DNA of 64,000 bases, taken from the NCBI GenBank assembly GCA_913053875.1, contig CAJXGN010000003.1, forward strand, positions 1-64,000, written 5' to 3'. The notes below the pieces were generated by a model that saw only the letters and a list, made by a program, of their open reading frames with translations, made no database searches and had not been told where the DNA came from. Both the position numbers and the translations under genes were made by a program. Shown piece by piece: positions 50,914 to 62,800 of this stretch. Source of the DNA: an uncultured Agromyces sp. (GTDB lineage: Bacteria; Actinomycetota; Actinomycetes; Actinomycetales; Microbacteriaceae). How positions within the stretch are numbered: position 1 is the stretch's first letter; every line of letters starts with the position of its first letter.

Positions 50914-52257
50914 CTACTCCTCCTCGACGCGCATCTCGGGCAGGCGCGCGACGAGCAGCCAGCCGGGGAGGATCAGCACGCAGAGCATGGGCAGCAGCGC
51001 GATGTCGCCGACGACCACGATCGCGATGAACAGCGACAGCCAGCCGTCGCGCACCACCACGAGGCACACGCCCAGCACGGCCGCGGCCATCGCGACCGGC
51101 AGCGGGATCGCGGGCACGACGGCGACCGCGAGGATGCCGATCGCGCCGCCGATGAAGATGGTCGGGAAGATCCGTCCACCACGGAACCCGGCGGCCGCCG
51201 CGATGAGCAGCGCGACGATCTTGACGAGCACGATCAGCGCGAGCTGCCAGCCGTCGTAGGCGGCCGCGTCCTTCGTGAGCTCCTTCAGTTCGTCGAGCCC
51301 CTTGAACAGGGTGATCGGCCCGCCGATCGCACCGAGCACTCCGAGGATCAGGCCGCCGATCGTGAGCGGGATGATCGGATTCCGCATGGCGTGGAACACG
51401 CGGTGCAGGGGGCGCATGCCGTAGACGAGTGCGAGACCGGCAGCGATCGCGACGAGCAGCACCACCACGCCCCACAGGAAGTCGATCGCCGCAGGCGCCT
51501 CGTACGTGGGCGAGCCGGCCGCGAGGCTGTACGAGCCGAGGAAGTGCATCGTGATCGAGCCCGCGGCGGCGGCCATCAGCGGGGCGAACATGCGGTCCCA
51601 GAGCGGGCGCTTCGACGGCACCGCGATCGCGACGCTCGTCACCAGCAGCGCGGCGCCGACGGGGGAGCCGAACAGCGCGCCCACCGTGCCGGCGACGACG
51701 ATGACGGTGAGCGGCCCGATCGGCAGCTGCGGCAGGAATCGCCTGCCGACCCACGCCGCGAGGGCGATGTTGATCGCGAGCGTCGGGCCCTCCGGGCCGA
51801 GGCTCACGCCCATCGACAGCGTGATGATCGCCGCGAGGGCCACTCCCGGCACGGCGGCCATCGCCATCGGGGAGGGGAAGAGCGACTCGGTCGCAGGGTC
51901 CTCGCCGCCGTGTCCCGGCATGAACCGCACGATCAGCCCGGTCAGCAGGCCCGCGAGGGTGAGCACGCCGATGATCCACAGCGGGGCGTCGCCCGAGACG
52001 CCCGCCCAGCCCGGCACGACGTCCCAGAAGAAGTCGTCGACCCACTTCGAGACGAGGTCGAGGCCGGCCAGCACGAGCGCGGAACCGATGCCGATGATGA
52101 TCGCGGGGATCGCCAGCTTCAGCAGCAGCTTCGGGTCGGACCTCCCGGTGCCGTCGGGTGTCTCAGGTGCCTCCGTCGCCGGGGAGGCATCCGAGGTCGA
52201 CTGCTCGCTGCGCGCCTCGGGCACGTGCGGTTCCTCGGCGTCTCGCTCCTCGGCCAT
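50914..52257 (-). CDS. ClC-family chloride channel or exchanger
   Basis: 447 residues, about 10-12 helices after an acidic soluble N-terminus of 40 residues. The anion-path motif GPEGP stands in MGVSLGPEGPTLAIN and the later motif is GFRGGRIFPTIFIGGAIG. The gating Glu of GxEGP is present, favouring a Cl-/H+ exchanger. Start ATG at 52257 with GGGAGAG upstream. It leads the antiporter operon. Confidence 0.93.
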   Translation of the reverse strand: MAEERDAEEPHVPEARSEQSTSDASPATEAPETPDGTGRSDPKLLLKLAIPAIIIGIGSALVLAGLDLVSKWVDDFFWDVVPGWAGVSGDAPLWIIGVLTLAGLLTGLIVRFMPGHGGEDPATESLFPSPMAMAAVPGVALAAIITLSMGVSLGPEGPTLAINIALAAWVGRRFLPQLPIGPLTVIVVAGTVGALFGSPVGAALLVTSVAIAVPSKRPLWDRMFAPLMAAAAGSITMHFLGSYSLAAGSPTYEAPAAIDFLWGVVVLLVAIAAGLALVYGMRPLHRVFHAMRNPIIPLTIGGLILGVLGAIGGPITLFKGLDELKELTKDAAAYDGWQLALIVLVKIVALLIAAAAGFRGGRIFPTIFIGGAIGILAVAVVPAIPLPVAMAAAVLGVCLVVVRDGWLSLFIAIVVVGDIALLPMLCVLILPGWLLVARLPEMRVEEE

Positions 52258-52300
52258 GCGCCCTCCCCGCGGGTTCGCTCTCCCGCGGGCAGCCTAGCGG

Positions 52301-53644
<1,344 letters not shown>

Positions 53645-53690
53645 GGCCGACCATCCTACCCGCGCGCACCTGTGCGCCATCCCGGTGCGC

Positions 53691-53710
53691 GACCCGGCAC
53701 GTGCCGGGTC
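53691..53710. repeat. 20-bp perfect palindrome, first of three CACGTG palindromes
   Basis: GACCCGGCACGTGCCGGGTC is fully self-complementary. Related palindromes follow at 53714-53725 (CGGCACGTGCCG) and 53784-53793 (GGCACGTGCC). All lie between aspS and the phosphatase gene and share the core GGCACGTGCC. Confidence 0.85.
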
Positions 53711-53713
53711 GCC

Positions 53714-53725
53714 CGGCACGTGCCG
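53714..53725. repeat. second CACGTG palindrome
   Basis: CGGCACGTGCCG, 3 bp after the 20-bp palindrome. Confidence 0.8.
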
Positions 53726-53783
53726 CGCGACCCGGCCAGTCGCGCACGGCTGGCCCGCTCGCCCGCCGCGGGCCGGGTCGCCG

Positions 53784-53793
53784 GGCACGTGCC
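53784..53793. repeat. third CACGTG palindrome
   Basis: GGCACGTGCC flanked by CCGG and GGG, 46 bp before the -10 of the phosphatase gene. Confidence 0.8.
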
Positions 53794-53838
53794 GGGTCCC
53801 GTCCCACGCTCTCGGCGTTCTCTGGGGAACGCGCTGCC

Positions 53839-53844
53839 TAGACT
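53839..53844 (+). promoter_or_regulatory. -10 element TAGACT of leaderless phosphatase gene
   Basis: TAGACT is 7 nt before the GTG at 53852. Confidence 0.6.
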
Positions 53845-53851
53845 GGATGCC

Positions 53852-54496
53852 GTGCCGGCCGACCAGATCCATCTCGTGCGCCACGGCGAGGTCTTCAACC
53901 CGCAGGGCGTGCTCTACGGCCGACTTCCCGGCTACGGCCTCTCCTCGCTCGGCCGCCAGATGGCGCAGGCCGCGGCCGACGACCTCGCCGCGCGCGATCG
54001 CACGATCACGACCCTGTACGCCTCGCCTCTGCAGCGCACCCAGCAGTCGGCCGAGCCGATCTCGGCGGCGTTCGATCTGGAGCCGGTGCTCGAGGAGCGC
54101 GTGATCGAGCCGACGAACCGCTTCGAGGGCAAGCGGATGACCGGCTCGGGCGGGGCGCTCCGCGACCTGCGCAACTGGCCGTGGCTCGTGAACCCGTGGG
54201 AGCCGAGCTGGGGCGAGCCGTTCGGCTCGATCGCCGATCGCATGGTGCAGGCGATGACGGATGCCGCCGAGGCGACCGAGTCGGGCGACATCGTCTTCGT
54301 CTCCCACCAGCTGCCGATCTGGATGGTGCACCGCCGCGTCGCGGGCAAGCGCCTCTCGCACGACCCGCGCCGCCGCCGCTGCGCCCTGTCGAGCATCACG
54401 ACGTTCGAGCGCCGCGCGGGCCGCTTCGTCGAGGTCGGCTACCGCGACCCGGCCGCGCCGCTGGCCGTCGCCGCGACCGACGTGGGGGCGGTGTGA
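53852..54496 (+). CDS. histidine phosphatase family protein (phosphoglycerate-mutase-like)
   Basis: 214 residues. The catalytic His and Arg are in IHLVRHGEVFNPQGVLYGRLPG, and the second Arg/His in YASPLQRTQQSAEPI and VFVSHQLPIWM. It is likely a phosphatase rather than a glycolytic mutase. It begins the cytochrome c maturation cluster; its TGA overlaps the ATG of the TlpA-like gene by 1 base, so the two are coupled. The leaderless GTG start follows TAGACT. Confidence 0.93.
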   Translation: MPADQIHLVRHGEVFNPQGVLYGRLPGYGLSSLGRQMAQAAADDLAARDRTITTLYASPLQRTQQSAEPISAAFDLEPVLEERVIEPTNRFEGKRMTGSGGALRDLRNWPWLVNPWEPSWGEPFGSIADRMVQAMTDAAEATESGDIVFVSHQLPIWMVHRRVAGKRLSHDPRRRRCALSSITTFERRAGRFVEVGYRDPAAPLAVAATDVGAV

Positions 54497-55083
54497 TGCG
54501 CCGTCTCGCCGCCGTGGCGCTGGCCGCGGCATCCGTCGTCGTGCTCGCCGGCTGCGGCTCCGACCCGCTGGCCGAGCAGTACCGCGACGGCAGCGGCAAG
54601 AACTACGTCGCCGGCGACGGCACGATCACCGAGATCGCGCCCGCCGACCGCGGCGAGCCGATCGCGTTCGCCGGCGAGTCGATCGAGGGCGAGCAGATCT
54701 CCTCGACCGACTACGCGGGCGAGGTGCTCATCGTGAACTTCTGGTACGCCGGCTGCGCCCCGTGCCGTGCCGAGGCGCCCGACCTCCAGGCCGTGAGCGA
54801 GGAGTTCGCCGGTCGCGGCGCGAGCGTGCTCGGCGTGAACGTGCGCGACCAGGCGCCGACCGCCGCCAGCTTCGAGTCCGACTACGGCATCACCTACCCG
54901 TCGATCGTCGACACGAACGACGGCTCGGTGCAGCTCGCCTTCGCGGGCGACGTGCCGCCGAACGCCGTGCCCACCACGCTCGTGCTCGACGCCGAGGGGC
55001 GCATCGCCGCCCGCATCCTCGGCCAGCTCAACCGGTCGAACCTGCAGACCATCGTCGGCGACGTGCTCGACGAGGGCGCCTGA
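54496..55083 (+). CDS. TlpA/ResA-like thiol-disulfide lipoprotein
   Basis: Extracytoplasmic thioredoxin-fold lipoprotein of 195 residues that keeps apocytochrome c Cys reduced for heme attachment. The signal peptide RRLAAVALAAASVVVLAGC ends in a lipobox Cys near residue 21. The active site is VNFWYAGCAPCRAEAPDL (CxxC). The cis-Pro lies in PPNAVPTTLVLD. It is followed 1 bp later by CcdA, which would feed it electrons. Confidence 0.93.
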   Translation: MRRLAAVALAAASVVVLAGCGSDPLAEQYRDGSGKNYVAGDGTITEIAPADRGEPIAFAGESIEGEQISSTDYAGEVLIVNFWYAGCAPCRAEAPDLQAVSEEFAGRGASVLGVNVRDQAPTAASFESDYGITYPSIVDTNDGSVQLAFAGDVPPNAVPTTLVLDAEGRIAARILGQLNRSNLQTIVGDVLDEGA

Positions 55084-55084
55084 C

Positions 55085-55823
55085 GTGGGCGGCGTCGGCG
55101 AGGTCGTGCTGAACGGCCAGCTGCTGGTCGCGATCCCGATCGCCGTCGCTGCGGGTCTCGTCTCGTTCCTCTCCCCGTGCGTGCTGCCGCTCGTGCCCGG
55201 CTACCTGGGGTACGTCGGCGGCTTCGCCGATGCGTCGGCGGATGCCTCGACGGAGCGCGCGAACCGGCGGCGCCTGGTGCTCGGCGTGCTGCTCTTCATC
55301 GCCGGGTTCACGCTCGTGTTCCTGCTCTTCAACGCCGTCGCGGGCGCGTTCGGGGTGTGGCTCAAGGTCTGGTCCGACGTGATCATCCGGGTCGCGGGCG
55401 TCGTGCTCATCGCGATGGGGCTCGTCTTCATCGGCCAGTTCACGTTCCTGCAGCGCACGCTGCGCCCGTCGTGGCGCCCTGCCACCGGCCTCGCGGGCGC
55501 GCCGCTGCTCGGCATCGTGTTCGGCCTCGGCTGGACGCCGTGCATCGGCCCGACGCTCGCGGTCGTGCTCACGCTCAGTGCCGACTCCGCGTCGGTCGGC
55601 CGCGGCGCGCTGCTCGGCCTGGCGTACTGCATCGGCCTCGGCATCCCGTTCCTGCTCGTCGCCCTCGGCTTCGGCTGGGTGACCGGGTCGCTCGCGTTCC
55701 TGCGCCGCCACATCCGGGTCGTCAACATCGTCGGCGGGGCGCTGCTCATCGTGATCGGCCTGCTCATGGTCACGGGCGTGTGGAACGCGTGGATGTACGA
55801 CCTCCAGGCGGTGATCACCAGCT

Positions 55824-55840
<17 letters not shown>
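55085..55840 (+). CDS. ccdA: cytochrome c biogenesis protein CcdA
   Basis: Membrane electron carrier of 251 residues with six helices that passes reducing power from cytosolic thioredoxin to the lipoprotein upstream. The redox Cys occur in LVSFLSPCVLPLVPGYLGYVG and FGLGWTPCIGPTLAVVL, the two duplicated half-motifs. GTG start; ends inside the first codons of resB (17-bp overlap), showing coupled translation. Confidence 0.95.
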
Positions 55841-57581
<1,741 letters not shown>

Positions 57582-57626
57582 CGCGCCCCGCGTGCCGCCC
57601 CCACCCCAGCTCGAGGGCGGTTCCTC

Positions 57627-57677
57627 CGTCTGAGGGCCGAAGCTCTCGCCCTCAGACCGAGAAACGGCCCTCAGACG
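57627..57677 (+). repeat. 13-bp inverted repeat with an internal third copy, between resB and ccsB
   Basis: CGTCTGAGGGCCG (57627-57639) is exactly complementary to 57665-57677. A middle element GCCCTCAGAC (57648-57657) is complementary to the left arm as well, so two mutually exclusive hairpins can form. Confidence 0.8.
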
Positions 57678-57698
57678 AGATAGACAGGCGTGCAGACG

Positions 57699-57704
57699 TA
57701 AGGT
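57699..57704 (+). promoter_or_regulatory. -10 element TAAGGT of leaderless ccsB
   Basis: TAAGGT is 7 nt before the GTG at 57712 and gives ccsB its own promoter inside the gene cluster. Confidence 0.55.
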
Positions 57705-57711
57705 GGTTGCC

Positions 57712-58752
57712 GTGACGCTCGACCAGTACTCCGTGCTCGCCCTCTACTCGGCCATGGCCGTGTACGCGCTCGCGTTCATCGCGTACGCGCTCGACCTCGC
57801 GCGCCGTTCGGCGGCGGCCGGTATCGCGAGCCCCGACGGCGACGCCGCGGTGCCGGCCGCGCAGCGGCGCGAGCGCGCGCTCGCCGGTTGGGCGGGCGTC
57901 GACGGTGCGGGCGAAGCGGGCGCCGGGCAGGCGCCGTCGGCGGGATCGGGCACGCCCGTCGATTCCGGGGCATCCGTCGCCTACGGCAGGTCGCCCTCGC
58001 TGCGCGTCGCCGTCGCGCTCACCGTCGTCGGCTGGGCACTGCACCTGGCCGCGACCGTGCTGCGCGGCATCGCCGCCGAGCGCGTGCCGTGGGCGAACAT
58101 GTACGAGTTCGCGATGACCGGCACGCTCGTGATCGTCACCGTGTACCTCGGCGTGCTGCTGTTCTCGAAGTTCGACCTGCGGTTCCTCGGCACGTTCGTC
58201 GTCGGCCTCGTGCTCGTGTCGCTCGGCGTGGCATCCGTCAACTTCTACGTGAGCGTCGTGCCGCTGCCGCCGGCGCTGCAGTCGGCGTGGCTCATCATCC
58301 ACGTGTTCGTCGCGACCGCCGCCGTGGGGTTCTTCGCGCTCGGCTTCGCGCTGTCGCTCGTGCAGCTCCTGCAGTCGCGCCGCGAGGCCGCGATCGAGAC
58401 CGCGAAGGCCGCGAAGCGGTCGTTCCTCGCGACGCTGCCGAACGCCGACCAGCTCGAGCGGCTCGCGTACCGGGTGAACATCATCGGGTTCATCCTCTGG
58501 ACGTTCACGCTCATGGCAGGCGCGATCTGGGCCGAGGCCGCGTGGGGCCGCTACTGGGGCTGGGACACCAAGGAGGTGTGGACCTTCATCATCTGGGTGG
58601 TCTACGCCGGGTACATCCACGCGCGCGCGACGCGCGGCTGGCGCGGCTCGCGCTCGGCATGGCTCGCGATTATCGGCTTCTCGGCGGTGCTGTTCAACTT
58701 CACCGTGGTGAACCTGTTCTTCAAGGGCCTGCACGCCTACTCGGGCCTCTGA
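57712..58752 (+). CDS. ccsB: cytochrome c biogenesis protein CcsB (CcsA-type heme handling)
   Basis: 346 residues with about eight helices. The heme-binding tryptophan-rich signature is AEAAWGRYWGWDTKEVWTFI in the CcsA/CcmC superfamily (WWD-type loop), and conserved His are in WLIIHVFVATAAV and YIHARATRG. A ~60-residue Ala/Gly-rich linker (residues 30-90) separates the first helix from the rest. GTG 57712 is preferred over 57703 because the -10 lies 7 nt upstream. It completes the system II set with ResB, CcdA and the TlpA-like protein. Confidence 0.94.
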   Translation: MTLDQYSVLALYSAMAVYALAFIAYALDLARRSAAAGIASPDGDAAVPAAQRRERALAGWAGVDGAGEAGAGQAPSAGSGTPVDSGASVAYGRSPSLRVAVALTVVGWALHLAATVLRGIAAERVPWANMYEFAMTGTLVIVTVYLGVLLFSKFDLRFLGTFVVGLVLVSLGVASVNFYVSVVPLPPALQSAWLIIHVFVATAAVGFFALGFALSLVQLLQSRREAAIETAKAAKRSFLATLPNADQLERLAYRVNIIGFILWTFTLMAGAIWAEAAWGRYWGWDTKEVWTFIIWVVYAGYIHARATRGWRGSRSAWLAIIGFSAVLFNFTVVNLFFKGLHAYSGL

Positions 58753-58764
58753 CATTCGGGGGTT

Positions 58765-58824
58765 CCAGACCCGTCGAAAAACTGCGCTGCCGCGCCTGAG
58801 AGCGCAGCCTTTTGACGGGTCTGG
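58765..58824. repeat. intergenic inverted repeat, copy 1 of a related pair
   Basis: CCAGACCCGTC (58765-58775) pairs with 58814-58824. An inner AAAA/TTTT and CTGCGCT/AGCGCAG stem continue the hairpin. It lies between convergent ccsB and the lipoprotein gene and may terminate both. It is related to the repeat at 59579. Confidence 0.85.
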
Positions 58825-58859
58825 GGTCCTGCAGGCGAGCGGATGCCCCTGGGTGGGCG

Positions 58860-59498
58860 TCAGCCCGCGGGCTGCAGCGTCACCGGCACGCGTTCGCCGA
58901 CGCCAGTGTCGAACATGACCACGGGGTTCGCGCCCGAGCAGTCGTAGGGTGCGTCGCTCACGGGCGACGCGGCGAGCAGTTCGTTCGCCATCGACGAGTC
59001 GCCGACCGGGGTGCCGTCGACGGTCACCTCGGACTCGAACGCGAAGACCTCGCTCGTGGTGGTGATGACGCCGTCGGCGGTCGTGTAGTCGCCGCTCAGG
59101 CTGCCGCCGAGGACCGCCACCGCGGAGGTGCCCTCGAAGTCGAGCGTGAGCATCATGTCGGGCGTGTACTCGAAGGTGTCCGCGGTGAGGCGCAGCCCGG
59201 TGGTTCCGTCGACGACCATCGACAGGCCGCTCGCCGAGCCCACGACGTCGTAGTACGCCTGCAGGTCGGACACGGAGAGCACCCAGTCGCCCACCAGGCA
59301 GTCGCCCCCGAGGTCGTCGCCCGAGTCGCCCGACGCATCAGCGTCACCCTCGCCCGGGTCGGCCGTCGCAGTCGCCCCGCTGCCGTCGACCGTGGCCGGG
59401 ACGTCGTCCTCCGCGGTATCCGACCCACCGCCCGTGCAGCCGGTCAGCAGCAGCGCAGCGGCCGCGATCGCGGGCAGCAGCAGGGACGGATTGCGCAC
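58860..59498 (-). CDS. secreted lipoprotein of unknown function
   Basis: 212 residues. The signal peptide RNPSLLLPAIAAAALLLTGC ends in a lipobox Cys near residue 21. An acidic Ser/Thr/Asp/Gly-rich linker (about 22-65) precedes a beta-rich domain: CLVGDWVLSVSDLQAYYDVV, GLRLTADTFEYTPDMMLTLDF and SGDYTTADGVITTTSE, the outline of lipocalin-like or META-type envelope proteins. A Cys pair (CLVG, YDCSG) may form a disulphide. GAGAGGAG upstream supports the GTG at 59498. Confidence 0.78.
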   Translation of the reverse strand: MRNPSLLLPAIAAAALLLTGCTGGGSDTAEDDVPATVDGSGATATADPGEGDADASGDSGDDLGGDCLVGDWVLSVSDLQAYYDVVGSASGLSMVVDGTTGLRLTADTFEYTPDMMLTLDFEGTSAVAVLGGSLSGDYTTADGVITTTSEVFAFESEVTVDGTPVGDSSMANELLAASPVSDAPYDCSGANPVVMFDTGVGERVPVTLQPAG

Positions 59499-59578
59499 GT
59501 GCGCTCCTCTCGACGCGTGACAGCGTAGCGGCCCCGTGCGTCCGCCGCGCCGTCTCCCCACACCGCGCGCGGCCGCTG

Positions 59579-59640
59579 CCGAGACCCGTCGATTCCCTGC
59601 GTTCCCAGCGCTCAGAGCGCAGCTTCTTGACGGGTCTCGG
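59579..59640. repeat. intergenic inverted repeat, copy 2 of a related pair
   Basis: CCGAGACCCGTC (59579-59590) pairs exactly with 59629-59640; inner CTGCG/CGCAG. It shares AGACCCGTCGA, GAGCGCAGC and TTGACGGGTCT with the copy at 58765, 0.8 kb away. It lies in the divergent gap, so it is not a terminator of flanking genes. Confidence 0.85.
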
Positions 59641-59670
59641 AACCGGCGCGGCGTCGCGAGAGCCGCATCG

Positions 59671-59684
59671 CGCAAGCGCTTGCG
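59671..59684. promoter_or_regulatory. LacI/MalR-type operator 1 (CGCAAGCGCTTGCG)
   Basis: Perfect 14-bp palindrome with the AAGCGCTT core typical of actinobacterial maltose-type LacI regulators, 164 bp before the amylase-pullulanase gene. Confidence 0.75.
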
Positions 59685-59757
59685 AGACAATCTCACCTTG
59701 GGAGCGCGCTCATCGCTCGCATCGTCACGGTCCGGTCACGGCTTCGCCCGGTAGAAG

Positions 59758-59771
59758 TGGAAGCGCTTGCA
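59758..59771. promoter_or_regulatory. LacI/MalR-type operator 2 (TGGAAGCGCTTGCA)
   Basis: Near-perfect palindrome with the same core, overlapping the -35 of the promoter. Two sites 87 bp apart (about eight helical turns) allow looping. Confidence 0.75.
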
Positions 59772-59796
59772 TTAACTGCGGCACCCGCGCTAGCGT
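59767..59796 (+). promoter_or_regulatory. amylase-pullulanase promoter (TTGCAT-18-TAGCGT)
   Basis: -35 TTGCAT at 59767-59772, -10 TAGCGT at 59791-59796, 18 bp apart, about 50 bp before the start codon. GGGAG lies upstream of the ATG, so this gene has a normal leader. Confidence 0.55.
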
Positions 59797-59847
59797 CCTG
59801 CTCAATGTCGTTCGGCGCGTCGCAGCGCCGGGAATCGGGAGTCGAAG

Positions 59848-62800
59848 ATGACGCAACGGGCGCTCGCGCGCAGATGGTTCGCCGCAGGCATCACGGGGGC
59901 CCTCGCGGCATCCGTGCTCACCGTCCTTCCCCTGGCCGCCGCGAATTCGGCCGAGGGCGACACCTTCGCCGTCGTCGGCTCGCTGCAGAGCGAGCTCGGC
60001 TGCCCGGGCGACTGGCAGCCCGAGTGCGACGCGACCGAGCTCGCCGCCACCGACACCCCGGGCGTCTACGCGGCCGAGTTCACGGTGCCCGCCGGCACGT
60101 GGGACTACAAGGTCGCCGCGAACGACAACTGGGACGCGAGCTGGGGCCTGAACGGCGGCGGCGACAACATCCCGCTCACGGTCGCGGGCGACACCGACGT
60201 GCGCATCCTCTTCGACGACACCGCGAAGCGCGTCGGCCTCGAGCTGCTCAGCACCCGTGCCGGCTACGACGAGGCGTCGGATGCCCCGCTGGTCGCCGCC
60301 CCCGCGCGCCAGCCCGGCAGCGCCGAGAACTTCTACTTCGTGATGACCGACCGCTTCGCGAACGGCGACACGACCAACGACACCGCGGGCATCGACGGCG
60401 ACCGCCTCGACCACGGCTTCGACCCGACCGACAAGGGCTTCTACCACGGCGGCGACATCCAGGGCATCCGCGATCGGCTCGACTACATCGAGGGTCTCGG
60501 CACGACGGCGATCTGGTTCACGCCGAGCTTCAAGAACAAGCCCGTGCAGGGCGAGGGCGCGAACGCGAGCGCCGGCTACCACGGGTACTGGATCACCGAC
60601 TTCACGCAGATCGACCCGCACCTCGGCACGAACGCCGAGCTCGAGGCGCTCATCGACGAGGCGCACGCCCGCGGCATCAAGATCTACTTCGACATCATCA
60701 CGAACCACACGGCCGACGTCATCTCGTACGCCGAGGGGCAGTACTCGTACGTCGACAAGGCCACGAGCCCTTACACGGATGCCTCGGGCGCCGAGTTCGA
60801 CCCGAGCGCCGTCGCCGGCAGCCCCGACTTCCCCGACCTCGACCCGGCCACGAGCTTCCCGTACACCCCGGTCATCGCGCCCGAGGAGGCCGACGTCAAG
60901 GTGCCGGCGTGGCTCAACGACCCGACGATCTACCACAACCGCGGTGACTCCACGTGGGAGGGCGAGTCGGTCACGTTCGGCGACTTCGTCGGCCTCGACG
61001 ACCTCATGACCGAGGACCCGACCGTCGTGAACGGCTTCGTCGAGGTGTACCAGGACTGGATCGACCTCGGTATCGACGGCTTCCGCATCGACACCGCCAA
61101 GCACGTGAACTTCGAGTTCTGGGAGACCTGGTCCACCGAGGTGCTCGACTACGCGCACGCGGTCGGCAAGCCCGACTTCTTCATGTTCGGCGAGGTCTAC
61201 GACGCCGACCCGGCCAAGCTCGCCCCGTACATCCGCGGCACCGACATGAACTCCGTGCTCGACTTCACGTTCCAGCAGCAGGCCGTGAGCTTCGCCGCCG
61301 GCAACTCGGCGGGCAACCTGCAGTCGCTGTTCGCGGGCGACGACCGCTACACGACGCCCGACTCGTCGTCGACCGCGCTGCCGACCTTCCTCGGCAACCA
61401 CGACATGGGCCGCGTGGGCAACTTCCTCGCGAGCACGGGCGCGGCGCTCGAGCGCGACGAGCTCGCCCACGAGCTGATGTACCTCACCCGTGGCCAGCCG
61501 GTCGTCTACTACGGCGACGAGCAGGGCTTCGCGGGCGCCGGCGGCGACAAGGACGCCCGCCAGACGCTCTTCGCGACCCAGGTCGGCGAGTACGCGAACC
61601 AGCCGCTCGTCACCGGCGAGAACGCGGGCAGCGTCGACCGGTACGACACGGATGCCCCGCTCTACGAGCACATCGCCGCCCTCGCGGCGCTCCGCGACGC
61701 GCACCCCGCGCTCGACCAGGGCGCGCAGGTCGAGCGCTTCGTCGCCGACGGCCAGGGCGTCTACGCCTTCAGCCGCGTCGACCGCGACGAGCGCGTCGAG
61801 TACCTGGTGGCGGTCAACAACGCCGACACCGACCAGGTCGTCGAGATCCCGACGCTCACCGCTGACGGCGCCTTCTCGGTGCTCTACGGCGACGGCGCGG
61901 CCGTGACGGCGGGCGCCGACGGCGTGGCATCCGTCACCGTGCCCGCACTCGGGGCGGTCGTCTGGACGGCGGATCGGCAGGTGACCGCGCCCGGCGCGGC
62001 AGCCGCCATCGCGGTCGACGTGCCGTCGGCGGGCGCCGGCGTCACCGGCAGCGCCCCCGTCGCCGCCACGGTCGCCGACGTGTGGCAGGAGACGAGCTTC
62101 GCCTGGCGCATCGCCGGCTCCGACGAGTGGACGCCGCTCGGCACGGCCGAGGACACCACGCCCCGCGTGTTCCACGACACCGACGGGCTCGCGAACGGCA
62201 CGCTCCTCGAGTACCGCGCGGTGTCGACGGATGCCGCGGGCAACCGCGCGGCCGCCTCGACCTACGCGTCGGTCGGCAACGCCGTCTCGCTCGTGGTCGA
62301 GGAGGAGCCCGAGACCGGCATCGACCTGGTCACGATCCCCGGCGACCACAATTCCGAGATGGGCTGCCCGGGCGACTGGCAGCCCGGCTGCGAGGCCGCC
62401 GCGCTGACCGAGCGCGCCGACGGCGTCTACCAGGGCACCTTCGAGATCCCCGCCGGCACCTGGCAGTACAAGGTCGCGATCAACGGCAGCTGGGACCTCA
62501 ACTACGGCGCGAACGGCGAGCCGAACGGCCCGAACGTGTTCTACACGACCGACGGCGGGCCGGTGACCTTCTCGTTCGACCCGCGCACGAACGTGTTCTC
62601 CTCGACCGCCGAGGGGCCGATCGTGACCCTGCCGGGCGACCTGCAGAGCGCACTCGGCTGCCCGGGCGACTGGCAGCCCGACTGCATGGTGACCTTCGCG
62701 CAGGACGGCGACGGCGACGGCGTCTACGAGTTCTCGACCGACCAGCTGCCGACCGGGAACTACCTGGTGAAGGTGGCGCACGGGCTGTCGTGGGACGAGA

